From Parvibaculum lavamentivorans DS-1 (GTDB lineage: Bacteria; Pseudomonadota; Alphaproteobacteria; Parvibaculales; Parvibaculaceae), in assembly GCF_000017565.1 (NCBI RefSeq), contig NC_009719.1, forward strand, positions 3,393,001 to 3,457,000: 64,000 nt of DNA, read 5' to 3'. Within the stretch, counting starts at the first letter, position 1, and each line of letters starts with the position of its first letter. The translations under genes were made by a program, and so were the position numbers. Below, piece after piece: positions 8,677 to 18,841 of the stretch. Under the pieces are notes generated by a model, which was not told where the DNA came from, did no database searches, and saw only the letters and a list, made by a program, of their open reading frames with translations.

Positions 8677-11061
8677 TTAGAACGATGTACCAGCGCTGAA
8701 GCGGAAAGCTTCCCTCTCGTCATAGGGCTCATCCAGCAGCACTTGCGCGAGATCAAGCCGGATGGGTCCGAATGGCGACTGCCAATAGAGGCTGACACCC
8801 ACCGACGCGCGCGGAGCGAAATCATCGACAATGCCCGGATAGAGCGCCTGGTCATAGTCAGACAAACCAATAAACCCACCGTCGGTGAATAGGGAAGTCT
8901 TGATCCCCAATGCTTCTGGCAGTCCGTTCGGGAAGGTAATTTCAGCGGTGCCGAAGATATAAGCGGTCGCACCAACCGCGTCCTGGTTTGTCGAAACTAC
9001 GTCTCGAGGACCGATGCCTCCGCGGGCAAAGCCACGGATATTGTTTCCGCCTTTGAAGAAATGATCGTTCAAGGGCACATCGTCACCGAGACCGTAGATA
9101 TAACCGCCATCGAGACGCCAGCTCGTCAGGAATTCCTTGGACAATTCGTAATAGTAACGAGTGAGAATTTCGGTCGATACATAGCGGACGGTGCCGCCGA
9201 GACCGGCGAAGTTCTGGGTGAACAGGAAGTCCCAACCGCCCGTCGGCTCCACAGGATCATTGCGGTTATCGTAGTAGTAGTCGTAGCCAACGATGGACCG
9301 GAACTCCGTACCTTCGGCGTCCTTTACGATCGGAGACACGCAATAGGTTCCGGGCACATAAGCCGGATCAGTACAGGAAAGGTAACGGACGTTGAAAATC
9401 TCGTCGAAGCGGAACTGATACCGCAACAGGAAACGGCTCTTTTCCGAGAGAGGGAAACCGAACCGGAGCCCGAAGCCCTGCGAACGAGAGTCGAATGAGG
9501 ATTCGTTCTGAAAGTTGGTCTCACTTCCGAAAAGATCTATGCCGCCGAGAAGGTTGCGGTCCAGGAAATAGGGGTCCGTATAGTGGAATTCGATCAGCTG
9601 GCGGCGCTTGGAGATCGAAAGCGCAGTGCTCAACTGAAGGCCTCGACCGAGGAAATTCCGTTCCGATAGCTGGATGCCGGCCACAGCATTATCAAGCGTC
9701 GAAAAACCCGCACTGAGCGAGAGTGAGCCCGTCGACTGCTCCTGGACGTCGACATTGACGATCGTCTTGTCGGGCGCAGAGCCCGGGCTTTGCGTCACTT
9801 CGACTTTGCTGAAGAATTGCAGCGCGCGAATATTCTTCTCGGATCTGTCGAGCAGAACCTTGTTGAAGGCGTCGCCTTCAGCCATTCGCATTTGACGGCG
9901 CACCACCCTGTCGAGAGTACGCGAGTTACCGGTGATATTAATCCGTTCGACATAAACGCGCGGACCTTCGGTGATCTGGAATGTCAGATCGATCACGCGT
10001 TCGTCGCGACGCCGTTTGATACGCGGGCGGACCTCCGCGAAGGCATAGCCGCTGGTGCCGGCGGCAAAGGTCAGCGCATCGATTGTCTCATCGATAAGCC
10101 CGGCGTTGTAGACGTCGCCCGACTTCGGCAACAGAAGCGCTTCAAGCTCTTCCTTGTTCAGCTTGTCCAACTCGGTCGTAACCTCGACCTCGCCAAACTC
10201 GTAGATTTCTCCCTCTTCCACAGTGAATGTGATGTGGAAGGCGGCATCGCCGCGGCTCAAGTCTGCCACAGCGGAAACAACTCGGAAGTCGGCGTAGCCG
10301 CGCTGAAGATAATAGCGGCGCAGAAGTTCGCGGTCATAGGTCAGACGATCAGGATCATAACTGTCGGATGATGACAGAAACTTCCACCAGGCAGACTCGC
10401 CCGTCGAAATCACTTCTCTCAATGTTCCGTCACTGAACTCGTCGTTGCCGATAAAGTTGATCGAGGCGATTTTGGTCTTCGGACCTTCGGTGATTTCAAA
10501 GACGAGATCGACGCGGTTCTGCGGAAGCTGAATAACCTTGGGTTCGACGGTAGCCGAGAAACGTCCGCTGCGACGGTACAGCTCGATCATCCGCGTTACG
10601 TCGCCCTGCACCTTCGCGCGCGTGTAGACCACGCGCGGCTGAAGCTGCACTTCCTTTTTCAGATCTTCTTCCTTGAGCGCACTGTTTCCTTCGAAGGCGA
10701 CGCGATTGACGATCGGGTTCTCGACCACGGACACAACGAGACGCGAACCGTCGAGATGCATCGTTATGTCTGCAAAAAGGCCTGTACCAAAAAGCTGCTT
10801 GAGCGACTGGTCGGCGACCTGAGGGTCGTACTCTGTTCCCGGCGTAATCAGCATGTAAGAGCGGACAGTTTCCGCTTCGATGCGCTGATTTCCCTGAACG
10901 ACGATTTCACTGATGACAGGCTGTTCTGCGGCGTATGCAGCAGAGACACCGAATTTGCCTTCGCCGGCACCCCAGCCAGCAATGAGCCACGCAAGAACAA
11001 ACGCCACGGAAATCCGTACCGCACGCGCAGTCATGGTCTTGTTATCGGCCAGTCGCCCCAT
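8677..11061 (-). CDS. bamA: Outer membrane protein assembly factor BamA
   Basis: Omp85-family core of the beta-barrel assembly machine, 794 residues. After a signal sequence (hydrophobic region about residues 15-30, then AAYAAEQPVISEIVVQGNQR) come about five POTRA repeats, for example NRVAFEGNSALKEEDL and ERINITGNSRTLDRVV. A C-terminal 16-strand barrel has the conserved loop-6 motif NNIRGFARGG and ends in an aromatic F (FSAGTSF). ATG 11061 follows AGGGGACG, a good ribosome binding site, so I prefer it to the internal ATG nine codons later. Confidence 0.96.
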   Translation of the reverse strand: MGRLADNKTMTARAVRISVAFVLAWLIAGWGAGEGKFGVSAAYAAEQPVISEIVVQGNQRIEAETVRSYMLITPGTEYDPQVADQSLKQLFGTGLFADITMHLDGSRLVVSVVENPIVNRVAFEGNSALKEEDLKKEVQLQPRVVYTRAKVQGDVTRMIELYRRSGRFSATVEPKVIQLPQNRVDLVFEITEGPKTKIASINFIGNDEFSDGTLREVISTGESAWWKFLSSSDSYDPDRLTYDRELLRRYYLQRGYADFRVVSAVADLSRGDAAFHITFTVEEGEIYEFGEVEVTTELDKLNKEELEALLLPKSGDVYNAGLIDETIDALTFAAGTSGYAFAEVRPRIKRRRDERVIDLTFQITEGPRVYVERINITGNSRTLDRVVRRQMRMAEGDAFNKVLLDRSEKNIRALQFFSKVEVTQSPGSAPDKTIVNVDVQEQSTGSLSLSAGFSTLDNAVAGIQLSERNFLGRGLQLSTALSISKRRQLIEFHYTDPYFLDRNLLGGIDLFGSETNFQNESSFDSRSQGFGLRFGFPLSEKSRFLLRYQFRFDEIFNVRYLSCTDPAYVPGTYCVSPIVKDAEGTEFRSIVGYDYYYDNRNDPVEPTGGWDFLFTQNFAGLGGTVRYVSTEILTRYYYELSKEFLTSWRLDGGYIYGLGDDVPLNDHFFKGGNNIRGFARGGIGPRDVVSTNQDAVGATAYIFGTAEITFPNGLPEALGIKTSLFTDGGFIGLSDYDQALYPGIVDDFAPRASVGVSLYWQSPFGPIRLDLAQVLLDEPYDEREAFRFSAGTSF

Positions 11062-11148
11062 CTCGTCCCCTAACCTGCCACGCAGTGCCGTAATGACACC
11101 GCCCGCCTAGAAACTTTCATTGTCGCAGATACGATCTGCTTCCGTCGA

Positions 11149-12318
11149 TCAGCTGAATAGTCCACTCAAAAATGAAAAGACCTGCAGATGAACCAGGTCG
11201 TTCCATGTGGCGAATACCATCAACATCATGACGAGCGCCAGACCGATCCTGAATCCATATTCTTGTGCCTGTTCGCCCAGCGGACGTCCGCGAACCGCCT
11301 CTACGGCGTAATACAGAAGATGACCGCCATCGAGCATCGGCACCGGAAACAAATTCAAAAGCCCGATACTTACAGAGAGCATCGCGGTCATACTGATGAG
11401 CGCCGCGAAGCCGATAGTGGCGACCTGACCTGAAACCTGCGCAATGCGCAAGGGGCCGCCCAACTGATCTGGATCTTCGGTTCCGGTGAAAATGCCACCG
11501 ATATAGCTGAGGGTGCGTTCGGCCACGAACCAGGTTTCCTTGGCCCCTAGCCAAAGCGCAGTTACCGGGTCGCTTCGCACAACCTCAACATTGCCGCTAT
11601 CGACGTGACGCACGATGCCCAGCATGGCTATGCGATGCACATTTCCAAAACGGTCGGTAACTTCCTGAACCTCAGGTACAGCCGTCAGCGCGACCGTTTC
11701 TTCGCCTCGCGCGACATCAAAGCGGAGTTCGGCACCGCCATTGCCCGTAACAATGCGCTGCATCTGCTCGAAGCTGGCGATCGGCGATCCGTCGATCGCG
11801 ACAATCCGGTCGCCCGCCACAAATCCAGCCGCAGCAGCGGCGCTGTCCGGCCTGACTTCATCCACCACCGGCGTCGCGATGCTGCGACCGAGAAAGGTGA
11901 AGATGCAGGCGAAAATCACCGTCGCCAGAATGAAATTGGCGATGGGCCCCGCCGCCACAACGGCAGCACGCTGATGCAACGGTTTGAAATGAAAGAGCCC
12001 GGAGCGCTCTTCAATTGGGGTTCGCTCCAGTTGCTCCCGGCTCGGCATGCTTGCTGCGTTTTCGTCACCGGCGAATTTGACGTATCCGCCCAGGGGAATC
12101 CAGCTCACCTTCCAGCGTGTGCCGTGGCGATCATTCCAGCCGAAAATCTCCCGGCCAAACCCGATGGAGAAGGTGCTGACCTTGACCCCGCACCAGCGCG
12201 CCACCGAGAAGTGACCCAACTCATGGAAAAAGACGACCACGGTCAAAACAAACAGGAAAGGAATGAGGTAGCTCCAGAGAGACTCTCCAAAGCCGCCAAG
12301 CCCTGCTAGCAGATCCAT
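11149..12318 (-). CDS. rseP: Site-2-type intramembrane zinc metalloprotease RseP
   Basis: M50 family intramembrane protease that cleaves membrane anti-sigma factors in envelope stress responses. HELGH in TVVVFFHELGHFSVARW supplies the zinc ligands, and NLFPVPMLDGGHLLYY near the C-terminus supplies the second motif. Only one PDZ domain (AAAAGFVAGDRIVAIDGS) is evident, whereas E. coli RseP has two, in keeping with the shorter 389-residue product. No clear ribosome binding site marks the start. ATG 12318 gives a standard N-terminus, and a GTG at 12340-12342 would add eight residues. Confidence 0.92.
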   Translation of the reverse strand: MDLLAGLGGFGESLWSYLIPFLFVLTVVVFFHELGHFSVARWCGVKVSTFSIGFGREIFGWNDRHGTRWKVSWIPLGGYVKFAGDENAASMPSREQLERTPIEERSGLFHFKPLHQRAAVVAAGPIANFILATVIFACIFTFLGRSIATPVVDEVRPDSAAAAAGFVAGDRIVAIDGSPIASFEQMQRIVTGNGGAELRFDVARGEETVALTAVPEVQEVTDRFGNVHRIAMLGIVRHVDSGNVEVVRSDPVTALWLGAKETWFVAERTLSYIGGIFTGTEDPDQLGGPLRIAQVSGQVATIGFAALISMTAMLSVSIGLLNLFPVPMLDGGHLLYYAVEAVRGRPLGEQAQEYGFRIGLALVMMLMVFATWNDLVHLQVFSFLSGLFS

Positions 12319-12453
12319 CGCGTTCAAGCTGTTATCCCACACAAGAGCGGCGCGGATCGCCTTCCATCAAAGGCGACCGAACCGTTTCCCCCACTATACC
12401 TGTCGTATTCCCCAAGTCGTAACGACTCGTGATCGACTGCCGGACAGACTACG

Positions 12454-13683
12454 TCAGCGGGCGCGATTTTGCACCCATTCCTCGGTCTGAATCCGCGCAA
12501 TCCGGTCAATTTCGTAAACTGTCTCCAAGTCAGCCGGGACCGCAACGGCGCCTGTTCCGAGAGCCAGAACGGACGCAACCGCCGAAGCAATATCCAGAAA
12601 TCCGATACGGCCGGCCAAAAACGCCGCAACGGCCACTTCGTTGGCTGCGTTCAGGACCGTTGACGCAGCTGCGCCGGCACATAATGCCTCCCGCGCAAGG
12701 GCGAGGGCCGGAAAGCGTTTGAAATCAGGTGCTTCGAAGGTTAACTGCCCTATCTGAGCAAGGTCAAGCCTCGCGCAGGGCGTCGCCATCCTGCTCGGCC
12801 AGGCTAGTGCATAGGAGATGGGCGTACGCATATCCGGTGAGCCGAGCTGAGCCAGGACCGAGCCATCTTCATAGGCCACCATGCTATGGACGATGGACTC
12901 AGGATGAATAATGACGTCGAGGCGGGGCTCGCCAACCGGGAAGAGGTAGTGGGCCTCTATCAGCTCGAGCCCCTTGTTCATGAGCGTTGCGGAGTCGACC
13001 GAAATTTTTGCTCCCATGTCCCAGCGCGGATGGGCGACAGCCTGTTCCGGGGTTGCAGCAGCCATCTCGGCCTCGCTCCACGTCCTGAACGGTCCGCCTG
13101 AGGCTGTCAGAACTATCTTCTCCACCGAACCGAGCTGGTTCGCGTCCAGCACCTGGAATATGGCGTTATGTTCGGAATCGACCGGCAACAACGTGGCACC
13201 GGATTTCGCCACTTCTTCAAGGAAAAGCGGGCCGGCCGATACCAGACACTCCTTGTTCGCCAGCGCTACGCAGGCGCCGCGCCTCACCGCGGTAAGCGTA
13301 GGCGCCAGCCCCGCCGCGCCGACGATGCCCGCCATTACCCAGGCAGCAGAGCGGCCCGCGGCGTCGATCACGGCTTCCTCGCCCGCCGCGACCTCGATGC
13401 CGGTCCCCTGAAGGCCTTCCTTGAGCTCCGTATAGAGGCTTCGATCGGCAATAACGGCAAGTTGCGGCCGGTGCTGTCGCGCCTGTTCGATCAGTCGGCG
13501 GACGTTCCGATGCGCCGTCAGCGCCACGAGGTCAAACCCGTCTCTGTCGCGCGCGATCAGGTCGAGCGTCGAACATCCGATCGAGCCGGTGGAACCGAGG
13601 ATGGTGATGCTCTTCCTGCCGCCTGCCGCCGCCCGGGAGCTTGCGCCTGTTTCTGCGTTATGAGCCTCTGCGATCAGGGCCAA
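12454..13683 (-). CDS. dxr: 1-deoxy-D-xylulose 5-phosphate reductoisomerase
   Basis: Converts DXP to MEP in the non-mevalonate isoprenoid pathway, supplying precursors for UppS two genes away. The 409-residue product has the NADPH-binding motif [18 protein letters not shown], the metal/substrate motif [13 protein letters not shown] and [19 protein letters not shown]. The start is an unusual TTG (13681-13683) inside the end of cdsA. It is supported by AGGAG seven bases upstream and by the absence of any later ATG or GTG before the Rossmann motif. Confidence 0.94.
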   Translation of the reverse strand: MALIAEAHNAETGASSRAAAGGRKSITILGSTGSIGCSTLDLIARDRDGFDLVALTAHRNVRRLIEQARQHRPQLAVIADRSLYTELKEGLQGTGIEVAAGEEAVIDAAGRSAAWVMAGIVGAAGLAPTLTAVRRGACVALANKECLVSAGPLFLEEVAKSGATLLPVDSEHNAIFQVLDANQLGSVEKIVLTASGGPFRTWSEAEMAAATPEQAVAHPRWDMGAKISVDSATLMNKGLELIEAHYLFPVGEPRLDVIIHPESIVHSMVAYEDGSVLAQLGSPDMRTPISYALAWPSRMATPCARLDLAQIGQLTFEAPDFKRFPALALAREALCAGAAASTVLNAANEVAVAAFLAGRIGFLDIASAVASVLALGTGAVAVPADLETVYEIDRIARIQTEEWVQNRAR

Positions 13684-14537
13684 ATCAACACTCCTGCGGC
13701 GGGTGAGGCGGCGCTATGGGCCAATGCCAGTGCAGCCGCACCGACGGCAACCGCGATAAGACCATCGACCCGGTCCAGGATACCCCCATGCCCGGGGATA
13801 AGCGTACCGGAATCCTTTACGCCCGCCCGCCGCTTGAAAGCGGATTCCGCGAAATCCCCTGCTTGTTCGAAGATGGCCAGAACGGCAGCAACGACAGCCA
13901 GCAATGCGGCTGAACCTTCACCGAGCCAGGCGGACGTGGCAACTGCAACCGCCACCGCACCCGCCATGCCGCCGATCAGTCCGGCCCAGGTCTTTTTCGG
14001 CGAGATGCGTGGCGCCAGCTTGGGGCCGCCAATGAACCGGCCTGCAAAATAGGCGCAGATGTCTATGGCCCATACCGTTGCCAGAAGCCAGACGACAACC
14101 ACCAGCCCCAGCGCCGGATCCGTCCGAAGCCAGATCAGCGCGACCAGCGGCAGCAACAGATAGGGATAGGCGACCAAGGCGGGCCAGAGCCTTTCTCGTT
14201 TCCAGCTTCGGGCGGCCAACTCAAAAGCGAGGCCGGCTGCGGACGCGGCCAAGGCGGCTGCCGCCAATCCAGCCGACGCGAGCGCGATCGCCACGAGCGA
14301 GGTTGCCGCCAGAAGACCCGCACGGCGAAGTCCTCCTCCGCCAAACAGCAAGCCTGCAATTTCATGCGCCATCAGCACCGCTGCAGCGGCCAGCATCAGC
14401 GAAAAAGCCCAACCGCCATACCACACGGCCACAAGAACGACGGGAGCCAGAACCAGCGCCGACAGAATTCTGACCCGCAGATCGCTACGCTGAACTGGAG
14501 TTATATCGCCCGATTGCGCGCTTGGCCGTTCACTCAT
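13674..14537 (-). CDS. cdsA: Phosphatidate cytidylyltransferase
   Basis: Integral membrane enzyme that makes CDP-diacylglycerol for phospholipid synthesis, 287 residues. Several alanine/leucine-rich membrane segments precede the CDS family signature near the C-terminus: [20 protein letters not shown], continuing [13 protein letters not shown] 14537 lies four bases after the uppS stop and has a weak AAGGCG ribosome binding site. The last codons overlap the dxr start, indicating translational coupling. Confidence 0.95.
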   Translation of the reverse strand: MSERPSAQSGDITPVQRSDLRVRILSALVLAPVVLVAVWYGGWAFSLMLAAAAVLMAHEIAGLLFGGGGLRRAGLLAATSLVAIALASAGLAAAALAASAAGLAFELAARSWKRERLWPALVAYPYLLLPLVALIWLRTDPALGLVVVVWLLATVWAIDICAYFAGRFIGGPKLAPRISPKKTWAGLIGGMAGAVAVAVATSAWLGEGSAALLAVVAAVLAIFEQAGDFAESAFKRRAGVKDSGTLIPGHGGILDRVDGLIAVAVGAAALALAHSAASPAAGVLIWP

Positions 14538-14541
14538 CCGT

Positions 14542-15306
14542 TCACGCCTTGCCGCCTGGTTCCGGTTCTCCGACCGCCCCGAACCGCCGGCTTCGCCGCT
14601 GATACTCGGCCACGGCATCACGAAGGCAATCCGGAGTGAAGTCCGGCCAGAAAATGTCCGAGAATACGAGCTCCGAATAAGCGCTCTGCCATATCAGAAA
14701 ATTCGAGAGACGCTTCTCGCCGCTGGTGCGGATGATGAGGTCGGGATCCGGCACGCCGGCCGTGTCCAGAAAACCGGAAATGGTCTCGGGCGATATTGCT
14801 TCCGGATCGAGCCGGCCTGCCTTGACTTCGTATGCCATACGGCGCGCCGCGGAAGCTATCTCGTTCTGACCGCCGTAGTTAAAGGCAATCACAAGTTGCA
14901 GCCTGTCATTGCTGCGGGTCAAAGCTTCGGCCTCGTCGATCAGCGCCACGATGTCTGCGTCGAGATGATCGCGTTCTCCGATGATACGGACCCGCACTCC
15001 ATTCTGGTGAAGCTCGGCAAGATCACGCCGGATAAACAGCCGCAGGAGGCCCATGAGGTCGTTGACCTCTTCGACAGGGCGTTTCCAGTTCTCCGAACTG
15101 AAGCCGTAAAGCGTGAGGTATTCGATGCCCAGCTCGCCGGCTGCGCGCACGATCACACGGACCGTCTCCACACCCTGGCGATGACCGGCCGCGCGCGGAA
15201 GATGGCGCTTTGCCGCCCAGCGGCCGTTGCCGTCCATAATGATGGCGACATGCCGGGGCGGCTTGCCCGGCGCTATGTCGCTCATCTTATGGCTGGACGT
15301 CAGCAT
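14542..15306 (-). CDS. uppS: Undecaprenyl diphosphate synthase
   Basis: cis-prenyltransferase making the C55 carrier lipid for peptidoglycan and O-antigen. The catalytic motif [19 protein letters not shown] lies near the N-terminus, with ISEx-like [20 protein letters not shown] and FWPDF near the end. The frame opens at a GTG inside the frr stop (15378), but ATG 15306 has GAGG five bases upstream and gives 254 residues, almost exactly the E. coli length, so I use it. Confidence 0.95.
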   Translation of the reverse strand: MLTSSHKMSDIAPGKPPRHVAIIMDGNGRWAAKRHLPRAAGHRQGVETVRVIVRAAGELGIEYLTLYGFSSENWKRPVEEVNDLMGLLRLFIRRDLAELHQNGVRVRIIGERDHLDADIVALIDEAEALTRSNDRLQLVIAFNYGGQNEIASAARRMAYEVKAGRLDPEAISPETISGFLDTAGVPDPDLIIRTSGEKRLSNFLIWQSAYSELVFSDIFWPDFTPDCLRDAVAEYQRRSRRFGAVGEPEPGGKA

Positions 15307-15374
15307 CTTATCCTCAGGTTTCCATTCAATAACGGCTGATAACGTCACATCTTGACGCCGCAGGGATGCGGCAT

Positions 15375-15938
15375 TCACACCTGCATAATATCAGCTTCCT
15401 TGTGAGCAAGAGCAGCGTCGATTTCGCCGATGACCTTGTCCGTCAACTTCTGCACCTTTTCCGACCAGCTCTTGTGATCGTCCTGGCTCATATGTGAGTC
15501 TTTTTCGAGGCGCTTGAGTTCATCCATCGCATCGCGGCGGACGTTGCGCACGGCGATACGGGCCTGCTCGGTATATTTGGCCGCGATCTTCGTCAGTTCC
15601 GCGCGGCGCTCCTGGTTGAGCTCGGGAATGGGCAGGCGGATCAGCATGCCATCGACATTGGGGTTCAAGCCGAGCCCCGAGCTGCGGATGGCCTTCTCGA
15701 CGGCGGAAATCATCCCCTTATCCCAGACCTGCACGGTCAGCATGCGCGGCTCGGGAACGCCGATCGTACCCACCTGGTTGATGGGCATGCTCTGCCCATA
15801 GGCTTCCACCACAATCGGCTCCAGAAGACTTGCTGTCGCCCGGCCGGTGCGGAGGCCCGCAAATTCCTGCTTCAGCGACTGGAGCGCTCCCCGCATCCGG
15901 CGTTCCGTATCGTCGATGTCGAAAGTCGTGTCAGCCAT
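15375..15938 (-). CDS. frr: Ribosome recycling factor
   Basis: Splits the post-termination ribosome with EF-G. The 187-residue protein starts [20 protein letters not shown] and has the conserved [39 protein letters not shown] and [20 protein letters not shown] segments of the three-helix bundle. A ribosome binding site AAGGACAG precedes ATG 15938. It follows pyrH after 30 bases in the usual tsf-pyrH-frr order. Confidence 0.97.
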   Translation of the reverse strand: MADTTFDIDDTERRMRGALQSLKQEFAGLRTGRATASLLEPIVVEAYGQSMPINQVGTIGVPEPRMLTVQVWDKGMISAVEKAIRSSGLGLNPNVDGMLIRLPIPELNQERRAELTKIAAKYTEQARIAVRNVRRDAMDELKRLEKDSHMSQDDHKSWSEKVQKLTDKVIGEIDAALAHKEADIMQV

Positions 15939-15968
15939 TTTCTGTCCTTTTCTTCTGGTCGATCGAGC

Positions 15969-16694
15969 TCAGGCCGCGTCGGAGATTATGGTGCAGCGGC
16001 CGGCACCGGTGAGAACTTCGGCGAAGCCTCCCGGTTCGTCGATCGAATAGACGATGATCGGAATTGCATTCTCGCGCGCCAGCGCAATCGCGGAGGCATC
16101 CATTACCTTCAGGTCGCGGGCGAGGACGTCCATGTAGGTCAGCCTGTCATAGCGTTCGGCATTGGCAACCTTGTGCGGATCCGCCGAATAGACGCCATCC
16201 ACCTGGGTTCCCTTGAGCAGGGCGTCGCAGCCCATTTCCACAGCGCGGAGGGCAGCGGCAGTATCTGTCGTGAAGAAGGGGTTGCCGGTGCCGGCGGCGA
16301 AAATCACCACACGGCCCTTTTCCATGTGGCGGACGGCGCGGCGGCGGATGTAGGGCTCGCAAACCGTCATCATCGGAATGGCCGACTGGACGCGCGTGGG
16401 AACGCCGATGGCTTCGAGGGCCGTTTGCATGGCGAGCGCATTCATGACGGTGGCCAGCATGCCCATATAGTCGGCGCTGGCGCGCTCCATGCCCTTGGCG
16501 GCGCCGGAGAGGCCGCGGAATATGTTCCCGCCGCCGATCACCAAGCAGACCTGAACGCCTGCATCGATGGCCTGCTTTATGTCGCGCGCGACGCGGTCGA
16601 CGGTGTCGAGATCGATCCCGTACTGAGCGGGGCCCATCAAAGCCTCGCCAGAGACCTTGAGAAGAACGCGCGAATAAAGAGGTTTATCAGACAT
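15969..16694 (-). CDS. pyrH: UMP kinase
   Basis: Amino-acid-kinase-fold enzyme that phosphorylates UMP to UDP; 241 residues, hexameric in this family. [20 protein letters not shown] at the N-terminus, [11 protein letters not shown] for phosphate binding, and [17 protein letters not shown] for UMP/ATP contacts are all present. It lies between tsf and frr as in most proteobacteria. A hairpin sits upstream, after tsf. Confidence 0.97.
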   Translation of the reverse strand: MSDKPLYSRVLLKVSGEALMGPAQYGIDLDTVDRVARDIKQAIDAGVQVCLVIGGGNIFRGLSGAAKGMERASADYMGMLATVMNALAMQTALEAIGVPTRVQSAIPMMTVCEPYIRRRAVRHMEKGRVVIFAAGTGNPFFTTDTAAALRAVEMGCDALLKGTQVDGVYSADPHKVANAERYDRLTYMDVLARDLKVMDASAIALARENAIPIIVYSIDEPGGFAEVLTGAGRCTIISDAA

Positions 16695-16781
16695 TTACAG
16701 CGTTCCGTTGCGGCTGGCCCTAAGGCCGTTTCTGGACGTGCGCCTGAGCGGACATTGCCCGAATCTCGGCTCCCCCGACAA

Positions 16782-16817
16782 TAACGCCCCCAGCACCGTC
16801 TGGCGAAGGGGGCGTTA
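16782..16817 (-). terminator. Hairpin downstream of tsf
   Basis: Ten-base arms TAACGCCCCC (16782-16791) and GGGGGCGTTA (16808-16817) enclose a 16-base loop 20 bases after the tsf stop. No T-run follows on the minus strand, so it may attenuate, act Rho-dependently or protect the 3' end of rpsB-tsf mRNA. Confidence 0.5.
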
Positions 16818-16836
16818 CTTCAATCGGCAATTCGTC

Positions 16837-17763
16837 TCAGCCGCGAGCGGCAGCCGCTACTTCGGCCGCGAAATCGGACTCTTCCTTCTCGATGCCCTCA
16901 CCGAGAGCGAAGCGCAGGAAGCCGACGACCGTAATGGGAGCACCCACATCGGCTTCTGCTGCCTTTACGGCTTTTTCGACCGTATCGTCGGGATTGATGA
17001 CGAAGGCCTGCGAGAGGAGGACGACTTCCTCGTAGAACTTGCGGATGCGGCCCTCGACCATCTTCTCGATGATGTTGTCGGGACGGCCGGATTCCTTGGC
17101 TTCCGCGATCAGGACATTGCGCTCGCGCTCGACGAGGGCGGGATCCATCTCTTCCTTGCGGGTCGCCAGCGGGTTGGTCGCGGCGATGTGCATGGCGATC
17201 TGGCGGCCGAGTTCGAGGAGCTTCGTCTTGTCGCCCTTGGACTCCAATCCGACCAGCACGCCGATCTTGCCGAGGCCGGGAACGACCTGGCTGTGGACGT
17301 AAGCCGCCACGGCGCCGTCGCTCACGGAGATGCAGCCGGCGCGGCGGACGCTCATGTTCTCGCCGATTGTGCCAACCATTTCAGTCACATAGTCCTGAAC
17401 GGACTTGGACGAGCCGGGATAGGTCGAGGCGACGAGCTTGTCGAAATCGCCTTCGACCGACAGCGCCGCCGAGGCGATGTCGGACACCATCTTCTGGAAC
17501 TGCTCGTTGCGCGCCACGAAGTCGGTTTCGGAATTCACTTCGACGATCGCGCCGGCGGTGCCGTTCGCGACAACGCCGATAAGGCCTTCGGCGGCTACGC
17601 GGCCAGCCTTTTTGGCGGCTTTCGCGAGGCCCTTGGTGCGCAGCCAGTCGATGGCTGCTTCCATGTCGCCGCCCGTTTCGGTGAGGGCGGATTTGCAATC
17701 CATCATGCCTGCGCCAGTGGTCTCGCGCAGTTGTTTCACCATGCTCGCGGTGATTTCAGCCAT
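16837..17763 (-). CDS. tsf: Elongation factor Ts
   Basis: Guanine nucleotide exchange factor for EF-Tu, 308 residues. The N-terminal UBA-like region with [19 protein letters not shown] is diagnostic, followed by [10 protein letters not shown]-like and [14 protein letters not shown] motifs in the core and HIAATNPLA near residue 150. GAGGACATCCG precedes ATG 17763. It is transcribed after rpsB with 95 bases between, which hold a stable hairpin. Confidence 0.97.
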   Translation of the reverse strand: MAEITASMVKQLRETTGAGMMDCKSALTETGGDMEAAIDWLRTKGLAKAAKKAGRVAAEGLIGVVANGTAGAIVEVNSETDFVARNEQFQKMVSDIASAALSVEGDFDKLVASTYPGSSKSVQDYVTEMVGTIGENMSVRRAGCISVSDGAVAAYVHSQVVPGLGKIGVLVGLESKGDKTKLLELGRQIAMHIAATNPLATRKEEMDPALVERERNVLIAEAKESGRPDNIIEKMVEGRIRKFYEEVVLLSQAFVINPDDTVEKAVKAAEADVGAPITVVGFLRFALGEGIEKEESDFAAEVAAAARG

Positions 17764-17810
17764 CGGATGTCCTCGGTTTCTGTCGCCCCAGCGGGGCTCA
17801 GGTCAGGTTT

Positions 17811-17833
17811 GGCCCGGCATCAAATGCCGGGCC
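17811..17833 (-). terminator. Perfect hairpin between rpsB and tsf
   Basis: GGCCCGGCAT (17811-17820) and ATGCCGGGCC (17824-17833) form a 10-bp stem with a 3-base loop, 25 bases after the rpsB stop. It lacks a T-tract, so it is more likely an attenuator or mRNA-stability hairpin setting the rpsB:tsf ratio than a full terminator. Confidence 0.5.
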
Positions 17834-17858
17834 TAATGACTTGATTCCGTTGCCCTAA

Positions 17859-18620
17859 TCAGGCTTCGGCGGCGGCCGGAATTTCGACCGCAGGTTCGGC
17901 TTCGGCACCGACATCGACGCCGGAGGCCGACTGGCTCTGCGAGATGCCGTCGATGACGGCGCGCGAGACCAGATCGCAATAAAGGCTGATCGCGCGGGCA
18001 GCGTCGTCATTGCCGGGGACCGGGAATGCGATGCCGTCCGGGTTCGAGTTGGAATCAAGGATCGCGACGACGGCGATGCCCAGTTTGCGGGCTTCCTGGA
18101 TCGCGATTTCTTCCTTGTTCGTGTCGATGACGAAGATCAGGTCGGGCAGACCGCCCATGTCCTTGATGCCGCCGATGGCGCGCTCAAGCTTGTCGCGCTC
18201 GCGGGTCAGGTTCAAAACTTCCTTTTTCGTCAAGCCCTTAGCTTCGCCGGCGAGCATCTCGTCGAGCTGGCGCAGGCGCCGGATCGAATTCGAAATGGTC
18301 TTCCAGTTGGTCAGCATGCCACCGAGCCAGCGGTGGTTGATGTAGTACTGGGCGCACTGGCGGGCAGCGGCAGCGACGGGGTCCGACGCCTGGCGCTTGG
18401 TGCCGACGAAAAGCACGCGGCCGCCACCGGCGACGACGTCGCGGACGGTGACGAGAGCCTGATGCAGAAGCGGAACAGTCTGCGCCAAGTCTATGATATG
18501 AATGTTGTTTCGGTCACCAAAGAGGAAGGGCTCCATCTTCGGATTCCAGCGGTGGGTCTGGTGGCCGAAGTGAACGCCGGCTTCCAGCAATTGACGCATA
18601 GAAAAATCGGGAAGTGCCAT
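17859..18620 (-). CDS. rpsB: 30S ribosomal protein S2
   Basis: Small-subunit ribosomal protein, 253 residues. Starts [20 protein letters not shown], followed by the conserved [15 protein letters not shown] and [13 protein letters not shown], and [20 protein letters not shown]. The C-terminal tail is acidic and alanine-rich ([20 protein letters not shown]), a lineage-variable region. AAGGAG lies ten bases upstream of ATG 18620. It is the first gene of the rpsB-tsf unit. Confidence 0.98.
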   Translation of the reverse strand: MALPDFSMRQLLEAGVHFGHQTHRWNPKMEPFLFGDRNNIHIIDLAQTVPLLHQALVTVRDVVAGGGRVLFVGTKRQASDPVAAAARQCAQYYINHRWLGGMLTNWKTISNSIRRLRQLDEMLAGEAKGLTKKEVLNLTRERDKLERAIGGIKDMGGLPDLIFVIDTNKEEIAIQEARKLGIAVVAILDSNSNPDGIAFPVPGNDDAARAISLYCDLVSRAVIDGISQSQSASGVDVGAEAEPAVEIPAAAEA

Positions 18621-18752
18621 GGCACTTGTGCTCCTTTTCCGGTTGAACCTCCGCGGGGAGTGAACGACTGATGTCGCACCGGACCGACTAACCCTATGTT
18701 TTCCTTGAGAAAAGGAAGTGGGAGAGCCGAACCCCGCGTGTGGAATGGCGCC

Positions 18753-18781
18753 TTGATAGGCTTAAAAGCGGGAAAAAGCAA
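18753..18781 (-). promoter_or_regulatory. Probable sigma-70-type promoter of rpsB-tsf
   Basis: On the minus strand TTGCTT (18776-18781), a 17-base spacer and TATCAA (18753-18758) form a plausible -35/-10 pair. Transcription would start near 18746, leaving a leader of about 125 bases before rpsB, long enough for S2 autoregulation. Judged by eye only. Confidence 0.45.
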
Positions 18782-18841
18782 GCGTTACAGCGTCTTAGGC
18801 GGTTATCCCCGGCCGACTGTCATCGAACCGTCAACGAACCG